Assembly (NCBI GenBank): GCA_015063225.1 | Contig: SUSU01000003.1 | Span: forward strand, 1-64,000 | From: Thermoplasmata archaeon | GTDB lineage: Archaea; Thermoplasmatota; Thermoplasmata; Methanomassiliicoccales; Methanomethylophilaceae | Length of the DNA: 64,000 nucleotides | Reading direction: 5' to 3' | In this document: one piece after another, positions 25,486 to 33,188 of the stretch | Layout of the letters: each line of letters opens with the position of its first letter | Position numbering within the stretch: position 1 is the stretch's first letter | Made by a program: the position numbers and the translations under genes | Notes under the pieces: model-generated | Databases searched by the model: none | The model's input: only the letters and a program-made list of their open reading frames with translations | Told to the model about the DNA's origin: nothing

Positions 25486-26838
25486 TCAGTTCTTTTTTTG
25501 CGAACCGACTATCTCGTCGACCTTCTTGAGGAAGTCGTCGCGGCGCTCGCGGGGTATGGAACCTCCAGCGGCGATCTTGTGTCCTCCGCCGTTTCCTCCG
25601 ACGGATTCGCAGGCCTGCTTCATCGCGACGGCCATGTCGACGCCCTTGTCGAGAAGAGGGAACGTGGCCCTCGAGGAGAGCATCGCCGTCGGTTCGGCAC
25701 CGTTGTATCCTATCGTGGGTTTGGAGGGGTCGCCGATGTAACTCATCACCGCGCCGCAGATGATCCCGGTGGATCCGGAGAGGGTGCTGTCGAACCATTG
25801 GATGTTCTCCATCTGGGTGAGGTTCTCCTCCGCGTTCCTGATGCCGGCGAGGATGTTCTTGCGGGCTTCGGCATCTATCTCCGCGCCCATCTTCAGGCAT
25901 TCGGGGTCGCCCATGCCCGCGGCGATGCCGATGGAGGGCATGTCGTTGCGTCCGCAGGCATCGAGGATGCCGGCGAGGACGCGGGCATCCGTATTCCTGG
26001 TGGGGAGCATGTAACGGGTGACCACGCACTCCTCGAGCTTGTCCCTGGAGACGCCCTGCTTGATCAGGCGGGCGGCGATTATCGACGAGAGCTTCTGACG
26101 CTCCTCGTCGGTGAGGGAATCGTATGTGGAGCTGATCTTGAGGTCCAGTTCCTCGAGGAGGCCCATGACCCCGTCGGGGTTCCCTGTGATCCCGCAGATG
26201 TAGGGGTCGGTGCAGTTGAAGAGCTCGGTGGAGAGGTCCCCGTAGGGTATGAAGGAGCCGGGGACATCCTGTACGAGCCCCCTTTTCTTCGCGCCCTCGA
26301 ACACGAATTCGTTCAGTCCGAGCATTCCCTTGAGGTGCTGCCTGTCCCCGATCATTCCCGCGAATGCGATGGGTGCCAGATCCCAGTTCCTCTCGTCGAA
26401 TGTAATGGCGAAGAGGAAGGACATGGTCGCTCCGCATCCGGAGGTCATGCCGTCGATGCCGTAGAGGTGGGGGTTGGCGTAGACCGCTTTCCTGGTCTCG
26501 GTGACGCCGAGGGTGTGGTGGTCGAGGATGACCGCCTCGCCCCTGAGGGCGTCGATCTGGTCGACGTAGGAAGCACCGAGGTCGGTGATTATGATGCAGT
26601 CCTCGTTGTCCTGGCGGATGGTATCCATCTGAGGGGGGTCGAGGACGGGGAAGATGGTGGTCCTGAATCCGATCCCCGCTCTCGCAAGTGTCTTGCAGAT
26701 GATCGCCGCGGAGGATATGCCATCGGCATCGTAGTGGGAATAGACATGGACAAAGGGTTGGCCGCGGATTTTCTCCGCGGCCACAGAAAGTGTGGTAAGA
26801 AGTTTGGAAGGAAGGCCTGAGCCGTCCATCTCACTCAC
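25486..26838 (-). CDS. RecJ-like DHH nuclease (GINS-associated nuclease, GAN type)
   Basis: A 450-residue DHH-DHHA1 phosphoesterase of the archaeal RecJ/GAN group, which degrades single-stranded DNA or RNA and can associate with the CMG replisome. Catalytic motifs are YSHYDADG (33-40), ITDLG, D106-H-H in ILDHHTLG, and the DHHA1 motif GGNGGGHKIAAGG near residue 425. The start overlaps the S15 stop (GTG 26836-26838; ATG 26829 is an alternative). The rps15-recJ pairing is conserved in many archaea, which supports the call and indicates one operon. Confidence 0.9.
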   Translation of the reverse strand: MSEMDGSGLPSKLLTTLSVAAEKIRGQPFVHVYSHYDADGISSAAIICKTLARAGIGFRTTIFPVLDPPQMDTIRQDNEDCIIITDLGASYVDQIDALRGEAVILDHHTLGVTETRKAVYANPHLYGIDGMTSGCGATMSFLFAITFDERNWDLAPIAFAGMIGDRQHLKGMLGLNEFVFEGAKKRGLVQDVPGSFIPYGDLSTELFNCTDPYICGITGNPDGVMGLLEELDLKISSTYDSLTDEERQKLSSIIAARLIKQGVSRDKLEECVVTRYMLPTRNTDARVLAGILDACGRNDMPSIGIAAGMGDPECLKMGAEIDAEARKNILAGIRNAEENLTQMENIQWFDSTLSGSTGIICGAVMSYIGDPSKPTIGYNGAEPTAMLSSRATFPLLDKGVDMAVAMKQACESVGGNGGGHKIAAGGSIPRERRDDFLKKVDEIVGSQKKN

Positions 26839-27290
26839 TTAAGCATCAGTTCAGCGTTGGCGAGAGAGTACTTCCAGGTCGCGGGCAGGACGCCGTTGCG
26901 CTTGTAGTAGCGCTCGAGCCTGCGGATCTTGGCCTCAATCAGGGCGAGGCCCCTCTTGTTGGCGACGTCGTTGGGGTTGGCCTTGACGTGGACGTTGAGG
27001 TTGATGGCGCGGACCATGAGCCTGGAGAGGTCCTCGGGAAGGTCTCCTTTGAAGCCTTTCTCGTCGAGGATCTGGGTGACGGTCTTGCCGGTAGCGAGCT
27101 TGACGTTGGGAACGGCGTACTGGTCCCTGAGGATCATTCCGATCATGGCGCCGGAGATACCCTCCTTAGCGAGCTCCTCGATCTTGGACTCAATCTCGGT
27201 GGCAGAGAGAGGTACCCAAGACGGGTTCTCGGTAACCATGGGGCGCTCGGAAGAGGCCTTTCCCTTTCTTCTAGTGTGCATTTTTGCCAT
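26835..27290 (-). CDS. rps15: Small-subunit ribosomal protein uS15
   Basis: A 151-residue archaeal S15 with the archaeal/eukaryal N-terminal extension (MHTRRKGKASSERP) and the core LSRLMVRAINLNVHVKANPND followed by RRLERYYKR. A Shine-Dalgarno AAGGAGAT lies 6-13 bases before ATG 27290, and ATG 27281 is an alternative. Its transcript starts about 32 bases upstream from a TATA box shared with the divergent radical-SAM gene. The stop overlaps the start of the downstream nuclease gene. Confidence 0.96.
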   Translation of the reverse strand: MAKMHTRRKGKASSERPMVTENPSWVPLSATEIESKIEELAKEGISGAMIGMILRDQYAVPNVKLATGKTVTQILDEKGFKGDLPEDLSRLMVRAINLNVHVKANPNDVANKRGLALIEAKIRRLERYYKRNGVLPATWKYSLANAELMLK

Positions 27291-27344
27291 ATTGATCTCC
27301 TTGAAATCTATAGGCGGCGAGGCTTAGGTGTCCATCTGCTTACC

Positions 27345-27352
27345 TTATATAA
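27345..27352. promoter_or_regulatory. Symmetric TATA box serving rps15 and the radical-SAM gene
   Basis: TTATATAA is a perfect palindrome. It lies 28 bases before the plus-strand ATG (leaderless) and about 58 bases before the rps15 ATG, whose leader contains AAGGAGAT. One box may drive both directions. Confidence 0.55.
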
Positions 27353-27376
27353 AGATGCGTGCGATAGAGGAGCAAA

Positions 27377-27973
27377 ATGAGCAGTATCCTGTACCGTTAC
27401 GGCCGCAACTTCTACATCAACCTGACCAACAGGTGCCCTTGTAACTGTACGTTCTGCTACCGTTTCATCCACGATTCCATCGGGGATTCGGATTCCCTTT
27501 GGCTTAAGGAGGAGCCCACCGCCGACGAGGTCATGGCCGCCATCGCGGAAGCGGGCGTCACGGCATCCGACAGCGTCGTCTTCTGCGGTTTCGGCGAGCC
27601 CACCGAGAGGATGGATGTGCTCGTAGAGGTGGCCCGCAGGGTGAGGTCCGAGGTGGGTTCCAAACTGAGGCTGGACACCAACGGTCTCGGGAACCTCGTT
27701 AACGGGAGGGACATCCTGCCCGAGCTGGCGGAGGTCCTCGACGCGATCTCCATCAGCCTCAACGCCTCGGATGCGGAGGAATACGGAAGGGTCACCCGCT
27801 GCAGGTTCGACCCCGAAACGGCTTACGCCGGACTGCTTGATTTCATAAAACGCTCGAAGGAGCTCATCGGCGACGTGACCGTGTCGGTCGTCGGCGGTTC
27901 GATATCGGAAGAAAGCGAGGAAAGGTGCAGGGCCATCGCCGATCAGATGCAGGTCCGCTTCCGTGTGAGGTAA
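27377..27973 (+). CDS. Radical SAM protein (TatD-associated type)
   Basis: A 198-residue compact radical SAM protein. The 4Fe-4S motif CxxxCxxC is C20, C24 and C27 in RCPCNCTFCYRF, and GFGEPTER is the SAM-contact GGEP-like motif. Length and the opening YGRNFYINLTNRCPC match the TatD-linked radical SAM group, often encoded beside a TatD DNase. No TatD gene is visible here and the substrate is unknown. The start lies 28 bases after the shared TATA box. Its 3' end overlaps the convergent NUDIX gene by 31 bases, and it uses TAA, one of few genes here that does. Confidence 0.82.
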   Translation: MSSILYRYGRNFYINLTNRCPCNCTFCYRFIHDSIGDSDSLWLKEEPTADEVMAAIAEAGVTASDSVVFCGFGEPTERMDVLVEVARRVRSEVGSKLRLDTNGLGNLVNGRDILPELAEVLDAISISLNASDAEEYGRVTRCRFDPETAYAGLLDFIKRSKELIGDVTVSVVGGSISEESEERCRAIADQMQVRFRVR

Positions 27974-28335
27974 CCCATCTCGATGAGGGCTGATTCCGCC
28001 CAGGGGACGACGTCCTCGTATTCCTCGCGTGAGAACGCGAGCTCCTCCGGGATTTCCCTGAAGAACCTCACCTCCATCTCGCAAGGTCTTTTCTCCCCGG
28101 TATCCACGATGCCCGCGCAGACCCTGCAGTAGCCGAGGTCGCGGACGGCCGCGATCCTCATCTTGTATCCGGATTCCTCCAGGAACTCCCTGACGGCCGC
28201 ATCTTCCCGGTCCTCTCCCTCGCGGACATGCCCTCCGGGCATCTCCCATCCCTTCCTCTTAGGGTTGTAGACCATGAGGAAACCCTCATCGGAGAAACCC
28301 ACGGTGTAGATGGTATCATCGGTATCCTGGCTCAT
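27943..28335 (-). CDS. NUDIX hydrolase
   Basis: A 130-residue NUDIX hydrolase with a complete box GX5EX7REUXEEXGU at about 35-57 (GHVREGEDREDAAVREFLEESGY). Substrates are nucleoside diphosphates linked to another group, and size alone suggests a house-cleaning or ADP-ribose/dNTP enzyme. The C-terminal RKRTCI lies in a 31-base overlap with the radical-SAM gene on the other strand. Its ATG overlaps the stop of the upstream fibrillarin gene (28332-28335), so the two are co-translated. Confidence 0.9.
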   Translation of the reverse strand: MSQDTDDTIYTVGFSDEGFLMVYNPKRKGWEMPGGHVREGEDREDAAVREFLEESGYKMRIAAVRDLGYCRVCAGIVDTGEKRPCEMEVRFFREIPEELAFSREEYEDVVPWAESALIEMGYLTRKRTCI

Positions 28336-28985
28336 CTCCTCACCACTATCATCTGATGGGAGTCCTCGAAGGGTTCGAGACTCCTGGAATCGAGGATCTT
28401 CAGACCCCTCTCCCTGAGTCTCTCCTCCGCCTTCTTGAAAACGACTTTCGGGGATTCGGCGACGTCCTCCGAACGAGCCTTCACGGCGACCATCCCGTAT
28501 TCCGCGCCGAAGGCATCCATGTTATCCGCGAGGATGTCCGCCTGCCCCTTCTGCGCCACGTCCTCGTAGACGATGTCGGCGTGCTCGAGGGCGAAACGGT
28601 AGTCGGTGGGTTTGGTGGCGTCGGCGAGGAGGGGCATCATGTTGGTCCTCGGGCCGCAGTTGTTCACCAGTTCCCTGAACATGCGGGGCGCGAACTCTAT
28701 GCAGTAGACCATCCCGTCGGTGACGATGTCGGAGACGTGGGACGGAGTCGTACCGCTCGAGGCCCCGAGGTACAGCACCCTGCTGTCGGAACGGATGGGC
28801 ACCTCGCGTCCCCCGTTGGCGAGGTATGCGGCGAGCTTGCTGCGTGCGGGGTTCCATTCCCTGTACTCCGTTCCCTTGGATTCCACGAGCCTCTCGCCGT
28901 AGATGCGGGTTCCGGGTACGCGGGATGCGGTGTACAGGCGTCTCATCTCGGTGAAGACGCCGTCCACTCCTTCGAGGGGCTGCAT
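28332..28985 (-). CDS. flpA: Fibrillarin-like rRNA/tRNA 2'-O-methyltransferase
   Basis: The archaeal fibrillarin is the catalytic subunit of box C/D sRNPs, using guide RNAs to direct 2'-O-methylation of rRNA and tRNA. The 217-residue protein shows the SAM-binding VLYLGASSGTTPSHVSDIV (about 70-88), VYCIEFAPR and VYEDVAQKGQADIL, all typical. The usual partner gene nop5 is not adjacent. Upstream, AT-rich TATA-like bases lie about 25 bases before ATG. The NUDIX gene follows with a 4-base overlap. Confidence 0.95.
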   Translation of the reverse strand: MQPLEGVDGVFTEMRRLYTASRVPGTRIYGERLVESKGTEYREWNPARSKLAAYLANGGREVPIRSDSRVLYLGASSGTTPSHVSDIVTDGMVYCIEFAPRMFRELVNNCGPRTNMMPLLADATKPTDYRFALEHADIVYEDVAQKGQADILADNMDAFGAEYGMVAVKARSEDVAESPKVVFKKAEERLRERGLKILDSRSLEPFEDSHQMIVVRR

Positions 28986-29055
28986 GCTGCCCTTATGGGC
29001 ATGCGGTTATGAATATGCGCGCCCAAGTTTTATTACCGCGAACCGATGCAAGTGC

Positions 29056-30669
29056 ATGGAAGACCTCCTGAAGACCCTCGCCGATATCGCGGATGCCGTG
29101 ACCTCCGCCGTCAGGCTCATCCCCACCCTCGAGGAGAGGGGGAAGGATATCGAGATGGGTGCCGACGGGACGCCCACCTCGGAGATCGACAAGGTAGCCG
29201 AGAACACCGTTCTGGATTTCATTGTGCGCAACGGGGTGCCCCTGAACGTCCTCTCCGAGGAGATCGGGTTTGTGGATTACGGGTTTGACGAGGTCCTCGT
29301 CCTCGACCCCATAGACGGTTCCAGCAACGCCGCCGCAGGGGTGCCCGTCTTCACCATATCGATGGGTGTCGGCAAGGATACCCTGTCGGGGATACACACC
29401 GCGTACCTGCGCAACATAACCACCGGGGAGTCCGTGTGGGCGCAGAAGGGGAAGGGAGCCTTCAAGGACGGCAGGAGGCTGCACGTCAGGAAGCCCGACA
29501 TGGACCGCCTGTTCATGATGATCTACCTCGGATCCGCTTCGACCCAGCGTGCGTTCAACCTCGCCCACAGGGTCAAATCCTGCCGCGAGTACGGCTGTGC
29601 CAGCATCGAGATGTCGCTGGTGGCTGAAGGTCAGGCGGACGGCTACTTCTACGAGCCGCAGCACTCCAAGCGCGGGATACGCGTGATCGATATCGCCGCA
29701 TCCTACCTCATACTCCTGGAGGCCGGGGGGATGATTACCGACCTCGACGGGAAACCCTTCGACATGAGGCTCGACCTCTCTGAACGCTCCGCATTCATCG
29801 CTGCGTCGTGCCCCGAGGTCCTCGCCTACATCCTCGGCCCCTCGGTCGAGCCCGGGAAGTCCCCGGTCTACGCCCTCACCCTCAACCCCAACTCCCCCGG
29901 CGTGGAGGAGCTCGCCCGCCGCGTGGTCAAGGCCATGGAGGGGGAGACGCTCCTGTTCGACACCTCCGCCGCCTCCGTTCTGGGGGAGGAGGGGAAGCCC
30001 CTCTCCGAGATATCCCCTGACATCGTCATCACCATCGGCGGCGACGGTACCATCCTCAGGGCCGCCCGCTCCTGCGACGCCGCCATCGTCGGCATCAACA
30101 ACGGCGGTGTGGGTTTCCTCGCCGATATCCCCACCGACCGCATCGAGGAGGACCTCGCGCGCATCCGCAAGGGGGATTACACCATCACCGAGAGGTTCAA
30201 GCTCGACACCTATCTCAACGGGAAGAGGCTCGAGCCTGCGGTCAACGAGACCGTCATCCATTCCGATTCCGTCGCGAAGATCCGTTCCTTCCGCGTCAAG
30301 GTCGACGGGCACATCGCCACCGAGGTGAGGGCTGACGGCCTCATCATCTCCACCCCCGTGGGTTCCACGAGCTACGCGATGTCCCTCGGCGCCCCGATGC
30401 TCGACCCTTCCGTGGATTCCCTCGTCATCGTCCCGATCGCCGCATACAAGTTCGCATCCAGGCCGTTCATCGTCCCCGCGGACTCCCGCGTCTCGGTGGA
30501 GATCATGACCGACAGGGGCTGCATAGTCGTGGTGGACGGGCAGTCTGAGCACCCGGCCCCCGGCGGTTCCCTCATCGAATGCGTCAAATCCGCCTCGAAG
30601 TTCAGGTACATCGACCTCGGCAAGGACTTCTACTCCCGCGTCCGCGAGAAACTGGTGAACAACATATGA
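29056..30669 (+). CDS. Bifunctional NADP phosphatase (IMPase-like) / NAD kinase fusion
   Basis: A 537-residue two-domain enzyme of the type characterised in Methanocaldococcus jannaschii (MJ0917). Residues 1-260 are an inositol-monophosphatase domain with metal ligands in SEE (67-69) and VLDPIDGSS (82-90). Residues 265-537 are a NAD kinase with the diacylglycerol-kinase-type GGDGT (328-332) and STPVGSTSYA. The fusion can set the NAD/NADP balance in both directions. ATG 29056 lies about 24 bases after TATA-like TTTATTACC (29028-29036). Upstream in-frame extension exists but has no promoter. The stop overlaps the downstream JAMM gene. Confidence 0.93.
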   Translation: MEDLLKTLADIADAVTSAVRLIPTLEERGKDIEMGADGTPTSEIDKVAENTVLDFIVRNGVPLNVLSEEIGFVDYGFDEVLVLDPIDGSSNAAAGVPVFTISMGVGKDTLSGIHTAYLRNITTGESVWAQKGKGAFKDGRRLHVRKPDMDRLFMMIYLGSASTQRAFNLAHRVKSCREYGCASIEMSLVAEGQADGYFYEPQHSKRGIRVIDIAASYLILLEAGGMITDLDGKPFDMRLDLSERSAFIAASCPEVLAYILGPSVEPGKSPVYALTLNPNSPGVEELARRVVKAMEGETLLFDTSAASVLGEEGKPLSEISPDIVITIGGDGTILRAARSCDAAIVGINNGGVGFLADIPTDRIEEDLARIRKGDYTITERFKLDTYLNGKRLEPAVNETVIHSDSVAKIRSFRVKVDGHIATEVRADGLIISTPVGSTSYAMSLGAPMLDPSVDSLVIVPIAAYKFASRPFIVPADSRVSVEIMTDRGCIVVVDGQSEHPAPGGSLIECVKSASKFRYIDLGKDFYSRVREKLVNNI

Positions 30670-31070
30670 GTGGCGTCTGGGCGGTCTGCGTTGATTTCAT
30701 AGACGCCCTGAACGAGGCGGCACGCTCGACGTATCCCGACGAGTTCATCTGCCTGCACCGCGCCCACAACGGCATCATCGACGAGTTCGTGATGCTCCCC
30801 GGGTCGGTGTTCGGGGAGACCCACAGCTTCATCAACTACTGGATGGACCCCATCGATTACGAGCGTACCGGGAGCGCGCACTCCCATCCGGGCTATTCGG
30901 CGGAGGCGTCGGAGGACGACCTCCAGGTGTTCCGCAGCACGGGAGGGGTACATTTCATAACCTGCCTCCCCTACGACCGCACCAGCTGGAGGGTGTACAA
31001 CTCCGCGGGCGAGAGGATAAGCCTGGACCTCGTCTACGAGGACGGCACCAAGGTGGAGCCAGAGGAGTGA
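30666..31070 (+). CDS. JAB/MPN (JAMM) metalloprotease-like protein
   Basis: A 134-residue single-domain JAMM protein. The zinc motif HxH-x7-S-x2-D is intact (H72, H74, S82, D85), and an upstream Glu (E26) can act as general base. Archaeal JAMM proteins remove ubiquitin-like SAMP modifiers or release sulfur carriers, and which applies here is not shown. It overlaps the NAD kinase stop (ATGA) and is convergent with the mutase-like gene, which ends one base away. Confidence 0.87.
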   Translation: MSGVWAVCVDFIDALNEAARSTYPDEFICLHRAHNGIIDEFVMLPGSVFGETHSFINYWMDPIDYERTGSAHSHPGYSAEASEDDLQVFRSTGGVHFITCLPYDRTSWRVYNSAGERISLDLVYEDGTKVEPEE

Positions 31071-31071
31071 T

Positions 31072-32394
31072 TCAGAGGCAGGCGCGGACGATTTCCTGCG
31101 CCAGTTCGCCCATGGTGACGAGGTACGTCTGGTCGGTGGATTCCGCGGTGATGACCAATTCTCCCTCGGCGTAGACGATGGCGAACTGACCGTGCTTCAT
31201 GAGGACCTTCCAGGCGCCGCCGTCGGAGACGAGCTCCTTGATGTCGTAGCGCGAGGTGACCTTCTTCAGCTGTTCGTCGAAACGGCGGAGGTTGCCGGTG
31301 AACGGGATGCGGATCTCCTTCGAGATGTAGTTGGGGAGGTCCTCGAGCAGGTTGCGGAGGGAGCGTTTCCCGGAGAGCTCGGCGATGATGGCCGAGGCGT
31401 AGACCGCATCGGGGCAGAAGCTCATCTCGGGGAAGACGAACTTGCCGCCGTCGAGCGCGACGAAATCCGCGTCTTTCTCCTTGGCAATCTCGAGGATGTC
31501 GTCCACGCCCGTGCCCCTGTAGATCTCGTGGTCCGTGGAATGGGCGTCGGGGCGAAGGTGGAGACCGTTCTCGAAGGCGTTCTCCACGATGGCGGAGGAG
31601 TTGAAGGGGACTACAGCGCAGCGGGGCTCGATGTACATGAGCATGAGCGCGAGGAGCCTCTCGGGAGGGATGGTCTTGCCGTTCTCGTCCATGACGGCGA
31701 GGGCGGTGCCGTCCCCGTTGTACGCGATGCCGATACTTCCGGTGGATGCGTCGACGAAGTTGGAGAGGTAGAGGAGCTCGGATTTGTTCAGCCCGGGGTT
31801 CCTGGGCTTGCGCCTTCTGTAATCTGAATCGAGGGAGGAAACGTCGCCGCCCATACCGGAGAGGGCGTGGGGGGCGATGTCGGCGGTGCATCCGCAGCCG
31901 CAGTCCATGATGATGTATCCCGAGATCTTCATCCCGGATTTGGTGATGTACTCCTCGTAGGCCTTGTCGGAATTGGCGATCTCCGTGAATCCCCCGACCC
32001 CGTCCCATTCCGGGAGGTCCTCCTTGGGGACCTTGGTCTCTAGGACGCGTTCGTCCACAGAGTTGAACACGGTCCCGTCGGGACGGTAGAACGTGAGGCA
32101 GGTCATGCTCGAGATGTCGGGGCTGCCCACGGTGATGATGACCTTGCACCTGTTCCTGAGGGTGAGGCAGGCAGCGACGGTGGGGCAGATCCCCACGGAG
32201 ACGACGTCCGCGCCGGCAGCGTTGAGCCCGGCGACGAGGGCGTAGAAGATGGGTGTGGTGGCCGGGTCCGAGTCCATGGCGACGCCTACCTGCTTGTAGA
32301 TGTTGCCTATGCGGAGACCGGTCTCGAGGGCATCCTCGGGGGTCATGCGGATGTTGTTGCTGGAGACGACCCTAGGGACGTTCACCTCTTCCAT
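31072..32394 (-). CDS. Phosphohexomutase-superfamily protein lacking catalytic motifs
   Basis: A 440-residue protein with the overall fold of archaeal phosphoglucosamine/phosphomannomutase (AGLNAAGADVVSVGICPTVA is the typical helix-strand). However, all four active-site loops are altered. TASHNP is replaced by TVGSPD, the metal loop DGDGDR by NGDGTA, the sugar loop GExSGH by DGGKFVFP, and no RPSGTE phosphate loop is seen near the C-terminus. Enzymatic mutase activity is therefore unlikely. It may bind a sugar phosphate or regulate a true mutase (inference). It is leaderless, with TATA about 32416-32424, and intact, so not a decaying gene. Confidence 0.75.
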   Translation of the reverse strand: MEEVNVPRVVSSNNIRMTPEDALETGLRIGNIYKQVGVAMDSDPATTPIFYALVAGLNAAGADVVSVGICPTVAACLTLRNRCKVIITVGSPDISSMTCLTFYRPDGTVFNSVDERVLETKVPKEDLPEWDGVGGFTEIANSDKAYEEYITKSGMKISGYIIMDCGCGCTADIAPHALSGMGGDVSSLDSDYRRRKPRNPGLNKSELLYLSNFVDASTGSIGIAYNGDGTALAVMDENGKTIPPERLLALMLMYIEPRCAVVPFNSSAIVENAFENGLHLRPDAHSTDHEIYRGTGVDDILEIAKEKDADFVALDGGKFVFPEMSFCPDAVYASAIIAELSGKRSLRNLLEDLPNYISKEIRIPFTGNLRRFDEQLKKVTSRYDIKELVSDGGAWKVLMKHGQFAIVYAEGELVITAESTDQTYLVTMGELAQEIVRACL

Positions 32395-32549
32395 GGACCG
32401 CTGATTGGCCTATTCGGATAATTATTCTTCGGGGTTCGGAAGGGCCAGTTGGATGGGTTTGTACTGGCTGTAGGGGGATGATACATCCCACTCCCCCTTC
32501 GGGAAAATATCCCGGAAAAAACGGCCAGATGTTGGTTTTTTTTGGACAA

Positions 32550-32596
32550 TTTATAAATACTGATGTTTGAGATAATTGACTGGCTTGAAAAAGCCA
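32550..32596 (+). promoter_or_regulatory. Strong promoter and leader hairpin of the 75-residue protein
   Basis: TATA box TTTATAAATAC (32549-32559) is preceded by T8. Predicted transcription starts near 32582, at a hairpin TGGCTT-GAAA-AAGCCA (32581-32596) with a GNRA loop, 14 bases before the start codon. A separate pair of hairpins lies upstream at 32475-32489 and 32500-32514. Confidence 0.55.
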
Positions 32597-32609
32597 ATGG
32601 GGCACTCAA

Positions 32610-32837
32610 ATGTCAATGGAAGTTATTACTATCGCAAGAGCTCAGCAGATCGCCAAGAACCAGGGTATCGTCCCCGGCAGGGTCAAGGGCACCGAGGGTG
32701 TTCAGTTCACCAAGGGAAACAACCCCCGCATCGAGCCCATCTCCTGGGAGGAGTTCATCGCCGCCCTCGAGAAGAGGAACCTCGCCATCTTCGCCACCGG
32801 TTCGTGGATGAAGATCATGAACAAGCCTTCCGAGTGA
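32610..32837 (+). CDS. Conserved-looking 75-residue protein of unknown function
   Basis: I do not recognise this family. The 75 residues contain a basic N-terminal half (ITIARAQQIAKNQGIVPGR) and an acidic/aromatic C-terminal half (ISWEEFIAALEKRNLAIFATGSWMKIM) with no membrane segment or cysteines. It looks like a small cytosolic binding protein. The codon choice is strongly biased towards the set used by ribosomal and gdhA genes, and it sits between a near-consensus TATA box and a very strong terminator, so it is probably abundant. The start could be ATG 32610 or ATG 32616. The N-terminal leader hairpin may control translation. Confidence 0.75.
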   Translation: MSMEVITIARAQQIAKNQGIVPGRVKGTEGVQFTKGNNPRIEPISWEEFIAALEKRNLAIFATGSWMKIMNKPSE

Positions 32838-32854
32838 GTTCATCACAATCCTTC

Positions 32855-32885
32855 GGGGCGGGTCCTCCCGCCCCGTTTTTTTTTT
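32855..32885 (+). terminator. Strong terminator after the 75-residue gene
   Basis: Perfect 8-bp stem GGGGCGGG/CCCGCCCC with loop TCCT, then G and ten T residues. It is one of the best terminators in the window. Confidence 0.9.
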
Positions 32886-33035
32886 CGAACCCGCGTCCGG
32901 CAGACGGGACGATATAACGATTATTCGTCGATGGGGTAACAAACTCGGCGGAAGCGGGGCAATTATCTGTAAAAAGTGCCGAACGCGGGCCCAAACATTC
33001 GCGTTTTTATAATAGGAAACTATTGGTGGGTTTAA

Positions 33036-33122
33036 GCAGGAGTAGTCAAGCCTGGCCAACGACGCTAGATTCAGGGTCTAGTCCCTAGCGGTCCATGGGT
33101 CCAAATCCCACCTCCTGCACCA
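33036..33122 (+). tRNA. tRNA-Leu (anticodon CAG), CCA encoded
   Basis: Class II tRNA: acceptor GCAGGAG/CTCCTGC, anticodon stem CTAGA/TCTAG around TTCAGGG (anticodon CAG), long variable arm, discriminator A followed by genomic CCA (33120-33122). The T-arm is odd: loop TCCAAAT has C at position 55 instead of the near-universal T, and the outer T-stem pair is A-C. The promoter TATA-like TTTTATAATAGG is at about 33004-33014. Confidence 0.9.
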
Positions 33123-33188
33123 CTTCTCATCCTTCTTCGCTGCCCTCGGGCACGAGATACATTTATCGTTCCGTGTCCATGGCCGTTC

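Noticed and set aside
32838-33035. A fourth nadX-type operator near tRNA-Leu (ACGATTATTCGT at about 32919)
   Set aside because: It has one extra base in the centre, breaks the palindrome and stands alone before a tRNA gene, so I treat it as chance.
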